DNA from: an uncultured bacterium
GTDB lineage: Bacteria; Verrucomicrobiota; Lentisphaeria; Victivallales; UBA1829
Direction of reading: 5' to 3'
Assembly (NCBI GenBank): GCA_900548385.1
Contig: URKJ01000035.1
Location: forward strand, 1-56,134
Length of the DNA: 56,134 nt
In this document: in pieces, positions 52,168 through 56,134 of the stretch
Layout of the letters: each line of letters begins with the position of its first letter
Numbering within the stretch: the stretch's first letter is position 1
Made by a program: the position numbers and the translations under genes
The notes under the pieces: generated by a model
What the model saw: the letters and a program-made list of their open reading frames with translations, nothing else
What the model was told of the DNA's origin: nothing
Database searches by the model: none

Positions 52168-53357
52168 AATACGATTCCCCTTTCGTCGAAATGGAATGCT
52201 GTCAGCTGACCAAGGACGGTCAGGCGGCATGCGGCGACGATTTCCAGTGGCAGAGACTCGAAAACGAGAACCGCAACATCGCGGTTCTTTCCGACGGTCT
52301 CGGCAGCGGGATCAAAGCGCATCTGCTCGCCAACATGACCACCACGATGGCGCTGAAATTCATCCGTTCCAATATGGATATTCTGCAGTCGGCGGAAACG
52401 ATCATGGATACGCTCCCCGTTTGCGAAATCCGCAAAATCAGTTACGCCACGTTCACAATCTTTGACATGCAGATGGGCGGAAAGACCAAAGTCGTGGAAA
52501 TGGGCAATCCGCTTTATATTCACCTGCGCGGCGGAGTCGAAATTCCGCCGGCGACCACAAAGACTCTCGTTTCCGAACGTTGGCCCGACCGGGAAATGCA
52601 GCTTTCCGAACTGCGGCTGGAAGTCGGCGACCGTCTGATCGCCTGTTCCGACGGCGTCACGCAGGCCGGACTCGGACGGCGCGAATACAAATTCGGCTGG
52701 ACCCGCCGCGGCTGTATGAAATTCGTTCAGGAACTGATCGCGCGGCAGCCCGACATTTCCGCAAAGGACATCGCGCAGGCGGTCGCTTACGAAGCTCTCT
52801 CCATCAACCGCGATCACAAATGCATCGACGACATCAGCTGCATGGTGATTTATCTGCGCAAACCGCGCGTATGCCGCGTCCTTACCGGCCCGCCGTTCCG
52901 CAAGGAACGCGATCACGAATTCGCCGCGCTCGCTCTCGCCGAAACAGGCGCAGACAAAGTCGTCATCTGCGGGGGAACCACTGCGAACATCGTGGAACGC
53001 GAACTGCGAACCAAGGTGGAAATCGACCTTAAAATGGTACGGTTCAGCAAAGGGCTTCCCCCGCCGGGACGGATCCCCGGCGTCGGCATCGTCACGGAAG
53101 GAATTCTCACCCTGACCCGCGTGGCGTCCGATCTCGAATCCGGAAACTGGGAGGATTCCCCGCCCGCGGCAAAAGACATCATCAACGAAATGATGGAAAG
53201 CGACATCATCGAATTCATCGTCGGAACCAAGGTCAACGAGGCGCATCAGGACCCGAACCTGCCTGTGGACCTTGAGATCCGCCGCAATATCATCAAACGT
53301 CTGCACGACATACTGAAGCAGAACTATCGGAAACAGGTCACGATCAAATATTATTAA
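52164..53357 (+). CDS. SpoIIE-family PP2C-type protein phosphatase, HydS partner
   Basis: The 397-residue protein has PP2C metal-binding residues: GDD (25-26), SDGLGSG (Asp44), CSDGV (Asp163) and IDDISC (Asp222-Asp223). A C-terminal domain of about 160 residues (about 235-397, with ICGGTTANIVER) is not part of PP2C. It probably dephosphorylates a serine/threonine target, for example an anti-sigma antagonist, in response to the hydrogenase sensor. It overlaps hydS by 4 bases and is 11 bases from the next gene. No target is visible here. Confidence 0.9.
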   Translation: MKYDSPFVEMECCQLTKDGQAACGDDFQWQRLENENRNIAVLSDGLGSGIKAHLLANMTTTMALKFIRSNMDILQSAETIMDTLPVCEIRKISYATFTIFDMQMGGKTKVVEMGNPLYIHLRGGVEIPPATTKTLVSERWPDREMQLSELRLEVGDRLIACSDGVTQAGLGRREYKFGWTRRGCMKFVQELIARQPDISAKDIAQAVAYEALSINRDHKCIDDISCMVIYLRKPRVCRVLTGPPFRKERDHEFAALALAETGADKVVICGGTTANIVERELRTKVEIDLKMVRFSKGLPPPGRIPGVGIVTEGILTLTRVASDLESGNWEDSPPAAKDIINEMMESDIIEFIVGTKVNEAHQDPNLPVDLEIRRNIIKRLHDILKQNYRKQVTIKYY

Positions 53358-53368
53358 GGAGGTACAGT

Positions 53369-53641
53369 ATGGAGGATCGCAAAATCTCAATCGAAATCTG
53401 TTGCGGAACCGCATGTTACATGCTCGGCGCGGCGGAACTTCTTCGTCTCGAAAACATCATGCCGGAAGACTGGAAAGAATCCGTGGACATCTCCGCGATT
53501 CCCTGTCTGGAAGCATGTTCCAATGACAATCTGGGCGGCGCGCCCTTTGTAAAAATCGACGGTGAGCTGATGAGCAACGCCACAGTGGAATCCGTTTGTG
53601 AAAAAATATTCAATATTCTGAAAACGCGTGGAGGAAAATAA
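53369..53641 (+). CDS. Small NuoE-like [2Fe-2S] protein
   Basis: The 90-residue protein has Cys residues placed for a thioredoxin-like [2Fe-2S] cluster: ICCGTACY (Cys11, Cys12, Cys16) and CLEAC (Cys46, Cys50), followed by APFVKIDGEL. It is a second HydC/NuoE-like electron carrier, clearly different from the one at 50127. SD AAGGAGG. It overlaps the hydrogenase start by 1 base (TAATG), so it is likely the direct electron partner of that enzyme. Confidence 0.86.
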   Translation: MEDRKISIEICCGTACYMLGAAELLRLENIMPEDWKESVDISAIPCLEACSNDNLGGAPFVKIDGELMSNATVESVCEKIFNILKTRGGK

Positions 53642-55047
53642 TGAGCAATGGCGCGGAGCGTATGCGTCGAGAACTGATGATCCGTCTGGTCCGGGATTTC
53701 AAGGCGGGGACTCTGGCAGAAACGATCGACCATATTCCACTTTCCATCAGGCCCAAAAACACCAAGTCCAGCCGGTGCTGCATCTATCATGACCGCGCTG
53801 TTCTGAAATACCGTCTCATGGCGCTTCTCGGCTTCTCTTCGGAAGAGGAGACCGATGAACTGCGCTCCCTGAAATCCTATCTTCAGGAAGCGATTGAAAA
53901 CAAGGATAAAAAAGAGGTCAAGCAGCCGCTTTCGGTTTGCGGAACAGCCTGCTCCTCCTGCCCGGAAAGCCGTTACTATGTGACTCCGACCTGCCGCGGA
54001 TGCTTTGCACGTCCCTGCGTGTTCAACTGTCCGAAAGGCGCAATCAGCGTTGAGAATCAGCAATCGCGCATCGACTACACCAAGTGCATCAAATGCGGCA
54101 AATGCCAGCAGGTCTGTCCTTTCAACGCGATCATCAAGACCACGGTCCCCTGCGAAGAGGCGTGTCCGGTGGGCGCCATCCGGAAAAATGAAAACGGCGT
54201 GGCGGAAATCGACTTCAACAAGTGCATATTCTGCGGCAAATGCTTCAGCAAATGCCCGTTCAGCGCCGTCATGGAACGTTCCCAGCTGATCCCCATTCTC
54301 CAGGCGATCAGGGAAGGACGCGAAATCGTCGCAATGGTCGCCCCGTCCGCTCTCATGCAGTTCCCCGGAACTGTGGAACAGCTGTTCAGCGCCATTCATA
54401 AGGCAGGGTTCACGAACGTGATGGAAGTCGCTCTCGGCGCGGAAATGACGACGGAACACGAAGCCGCCGAATTCGCGGAAAAGATGATCAAGGGACAGCC
54501 GATCATGACGACGTCCTGCTGCACCGCATACGTCGAACTCGTCAAACGGCATGTGCCGGAATTTCTGGACAAGGTCTCCACGACCCCCAGCCCCATGAAA
54601 TTCGCTGCGCGTATCGTCCGGGAACAGAATCCGAATGCGCTGACGGTCTTCATCGGCCCCTGTATCGCCAAACGCTGGGAAGCGGAAAACGCCCCGGAAG
54701 TCGATTATGTGATGACGTTCGAAGAGCTCGGCGCTCTGCTCGCGGGTCTCGGCATCGACATCATGAAGCAGGAGCCCTGGGTTCTCGACCATCCCGCCGC
54801 GCCGACCGCCCGCAACTACGCAAAAAGCTGCGGCGTAACGGACGCCGTTCTTACGGAAATGAGCGAAAAGAATCCGGAATTCGGCAAAATTGGTTTCAAA
54901 CTCGATACCAAATTCATCAATGGTATTGACAAGAAAACAGCCAAACTCCTGAAACTTTATGCAATGGGCAAAATGCCCGGCAACTTCCTTGAAGTCATGA
55001 GCTGCGGAGGCGGCTGCGTCGGCGGTCCCTGCTCCCTGCTGAAATAA
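53641..55047 (+). CDS. [FeFe]-hydrogenase, group B-like
   Basis: The 468-residue monomeric hydrogenase has an N-terminal Cys-rich region (CGTACSSCPES..., Cys100-Cys130), two [4Fe-4S] motifs (Cys149-Cys159 and Cys195-Cys205), and a complete H-cluster: TSCCTAY (Cys293, Cys294), GPCIAKRWE (Cys341) and VMSCGGGCVGGPC (Cys455, Cys459). The double Cys in L1 is kept, unlike HydS. It resembles group B enzymes of Bacteroidetes and related gut anaerobes, thought to make H2 from ferredoxin. Maturation would need HydG (39757) plus HydE and HydF, encoded elsewhere. Confidence 0.94.
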   Translation: MSNGAERMRRELMIRLVRDFKAGTLAETIDHIPLSIRPKNTKSSRCCIYHDRAVLKYRLMALLGFSSEEETDELRSLKSYLQEAIENKDKKEVKQPLSVCGTACSSCPESRYYVTPTCRGCFARPCVFNCPKGAISVENQQSRIDYTKCIKCGKCQQVCPFNAIIKTTVPCEEACPVGAIRKNENGVAEIDFNKCIFCGKCFSKCPFSAVMERSQLIPILQAIREGREIVAMVAPSALMQFPGTVEQLFSAIHKAGFTNVMEVALGAEMTTEHEAAEFAEKMIKGQPIMTTSCCTAYVELVKRHVPEFLDKVSTTPSPMKFAARIVREQNPNALTVFIGPCIAKRWEAENAPEVDYVMTFEELGALLAGLGIDIMKQEPWVLDHPAAPTARNYAKSCGVTDAVLTEMSEKNPEFGKIGFKLDTKFINGIDKKTAKLLKLYAMGKMPGNFLEVMSCGGGCVGGPCSLLK

Positions 55048-55053
55048 CATCGC

Positions 55054-55080
55054 CGGCTTCCGGATAAACTCCGGAAGCCG
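55054..55080 (+). terminator. Hairpin after the hydrogenase gene
   Basis: CGGCTTCCGG (55054-55063) pairs perfectly with CCGGAAGCCG (55071-55080) across a 7-base loop. No T tract follows, so termination is uncertain. Confidence 0.45.
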
Positions 55081-55108
55081 CGGCAAGCCCCCGGCGGAAA
55101 GACCCGAT

Positions 55109-55927
55109 ATGATCAGGATTCACTACATCAAACACCCGTGGCACGGTCCGGATTTCTGGACCGGCATGTTGTTCATAGAAGGACCGGAAACTCATTTTCT
55201 GGTCGATACCGCCGTCAAAGAAGCTGTCGATACCACGATTGCCGACTTCCTCCGGAAACGGAATATCCCGTGGAAGTCGATCTCCAAAATCATCAACACG
55301 CATTCGCACAGCGACCATGTGGAAGGGAACTCCCGTCTCCGGGAACTCACCGGAGCCGAATTTTCCATTCATCGCAACGGCGCAGAAGAATTCCGCGCGA
55401 TCTCCGGCTTCCGTCCCGACCGGGAACTGGAAGACGGCTGCATTCTGGAACAGGACGGAATTTCCGTGCGGATCATTCACACTCCCGGTCATTCCGCCGA
55501 TTCCGTGTGCATTTTCGAACCGGAAACCGGGACGCTGTTCTCCGGCGATTCCGTTCAGGCGCAAGGCTCGCCGAATATCGGGCTTGCGCTTTATGCCGAC
55601 CCGGAAGCCTACTGCAAGTCCATGCGCAAACTCCGCAGACTGTGCGAAACCGACAATGTGCAGCGGCTCATACTCGGACACCCCGAACGTCCCAGCTGCG
55701 GCGAGCTTGCCGGAAAACAGGAAATCGCCGCATTTCTGGAACTTTCCGAACAAACCGTGAAAGAATACAGTCGCGTAACCGATGATTTCCTCCGGGAAAA
55801 TCCGGAAGGCGGACACGAGCAGCTGCGCGACCGCCTGCTTCAACTCTGCGGCGGCATTGCCGCTCCCGCATGGCCGGAACTTTCCTATTACACCGCCGCG
55901 GTCCATCTGAAACACGCCGGACGCTGA
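55109..55927 (+). CDS. MBL-fold metallo-hydrolase
   Basis: The 272-residue protein has the metallo-beta-lactamase metal motif NTHSHSDHVEGN near residue 70, HTPGHSADS near residue 129, FSGDSVQ (Asp) near residue 150 and a final His in ILGHPE near residue 192. These give a dinuclear zinc site as in glyoxalase-II-type hydrolases. The first Asp/His pattern is THSHSDH, which is canonical. Substrate is unknown. SD GGAAAG precedes the ATG. It follows the hydrogenase by 61 bases and precedes a truncated gene by 7. Confidence 0.88.
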   Translation: MIRIHYIKHPWHGPDFWTGMLFIEGPETHFLVDTAVKEAVDTTIADFLRKRNIPWKSISKIINTHSHSDHVEGNSRLRELTGAEFSIHRNGAEEFRAISGFRPDRELEDGCILEQDGISVRIIHTPGHSADSVCIFEPETGTLFSGDSVQAQGSPNIGLALYADPEAYCKSMRKLRRLCETDNVQRLILGHPERPSCGELAGKQEIAAFLELSEQTVKEYSRVTDDFLRENPEGGHEQLRDRLLQLCGGIAAPAWPELSYYTAAVHLKHAGR

Positions 55928-55934
55928 CCCCGCC

Positions 55935-56107
55935 ATGAACAACGACTCTTCCACACAGACCTCCGACGACCGGACAATGGAAATTGACCGGACCATCGTT
56001 CTTTCCGGCGGAAACAGCCCCCCACGAAAGAAAACAAAGCAATTCACGGATACCGGTTTTCTTTCTCAATTCAAAAAACGCCGGGACGTCGATTCGCGGA
56101 TCGAAGA
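55935..56107 (+). CDS. Truncated gene of unknown function (5' part only)
   Basis: An open frame from ATG 55935 runs through about 57 codons without a stop until the adapter at 56108. The visible protein is polar and disordered-looking, with Thr/Ser- and Lys-rich stretches (SGGNSPPRKKTKQF, LSQFKKRRDVDS). Such tails are common at the N-terminus of large membrane or signalling proteins. I do not recognise it. The start lies 7 bases after the MBL stop and lacks a strong SD. The rest of the gene is missing from the contig. Confidence 0.4.
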
Positions 56108-56134
56108 CTGTCTCTTATACACATCTGACGCTGC
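56108..56134 (+). other. Illumina Nextera i5-side adapter remnant (not genomic)
   Basis: CTGTCTCTTATACACATCT (56108-56126) is the Nextera mosaic end in reverse, followed by GACGCTGC of the read-1 adapter. It interrupts the last open frame artificially. Confidence 0.97.

Noticed and set aside
1..56134. CRISPR arrays, tRNA genes and insertion sequences.
   Set aside because: I scanned gaps between genes and saw no regularly spaced repeats, no cloverleaf with a T-loop consensus, and no transposase motifs; a short diverged tRNA could still be missed by eye.

Overview
This 56.1 kb stretch looks like a chromosomal contig of a GC-rich, Gram-negative, fermentative carbohydrate degrader, most probably of the Lentisphaerae (Victivallis-like). 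The reasons are: LPS/Kdo and Lpt export genes (outer membrane); paired pseudopilins with an (R/K)-FTLVELLVVI N-terminus of the kind very abundant in Lentisphaerae and Planctomycetes; cytoplasmic GH10 proteins next to acid-sugar enzymes; and anaerobic metabolism (AdhE, two [FeFe]-hydrogenases, HydG). The taxon is an inference from gene style. Both ends carry untrimmed Illumina Nextera adapter (1-48 and 56108-56134), so the outermost 50 and 27 bases are not genomic. I saw no rRNA, tRNA, CRISPR array, insertion sequence or phage gene.

Layout. 52-3386: a tight + operon kdsA-kdsC-lptC-lptA-lptB (Kdo synthesis and LPS export), then a terminator and a convergent HtrA protease. 4691-12243 (-): a saccharide locus with an IclR regulator, an enolase-superfamily dehydratase, two cytoplasmic GH10 proteins, a serine hydrolase, an RraA-like protein and an SDR. 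12357-17600 (+): a GntR/LacI-type regulator, a 1,099-residue secreted clan GH-A glycosidase and a pseudopilin. 17628-26947 (-): two unknown membrane proteins, PcnB, NadB, a lone DppB-like permease, a double FAD oxidoreductase and a sugar-phosphate-isomerase-like protein. 27013-27171: a decayed copy of the 5' part of a regulator gene. 27225-31442: AraC regulator, then GH10, glucarate-dehydratase-like enzyme and SDR. 31637-36854: a second regulator/pseudopilin/giant-glycosidase set. 36898-39247: AraC and a divergent GH13. 39279-41808: an attenuator-type leader, a TM1266-like regulator, HydG and a hemolysin-III protein. 41810-43357 (-): ECF sigma and anti-sigma. 43605-46746: GH36, fluoride channel, TrmL. 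47042-55047: AdhE behind a Rex-like box, then a [FeFe]-hydrogenase cluster (2Fe-2S protein, sensory HydS, SpoIIE-type phosphatase, second 2Fe-2S protein, group-B-like hydrogenase). 55109-end: an MBL-fold hydrolase and a cut-off gene.

How the parts fit. Secreted glycosidases and their local regulators would release oligosaccharides. The cytoplasmic GH10, GH13 and GH36 enzymes would finish depolymerisation. Acid sugars would go to the dehydratase/SDR modules, and reducing equivalents would be discharged through AdhE and hydrogenase. The most unusual items are two independently arranged GH10-dehydratase-SDR modules, the repeated regulator-pseudopilin-glycosidase triad, the unassigned leader in front of the hydrogenase-maturation genes, and the HydS-phosphatase sensor pair lying directly beside a catalytic hydrogenase.
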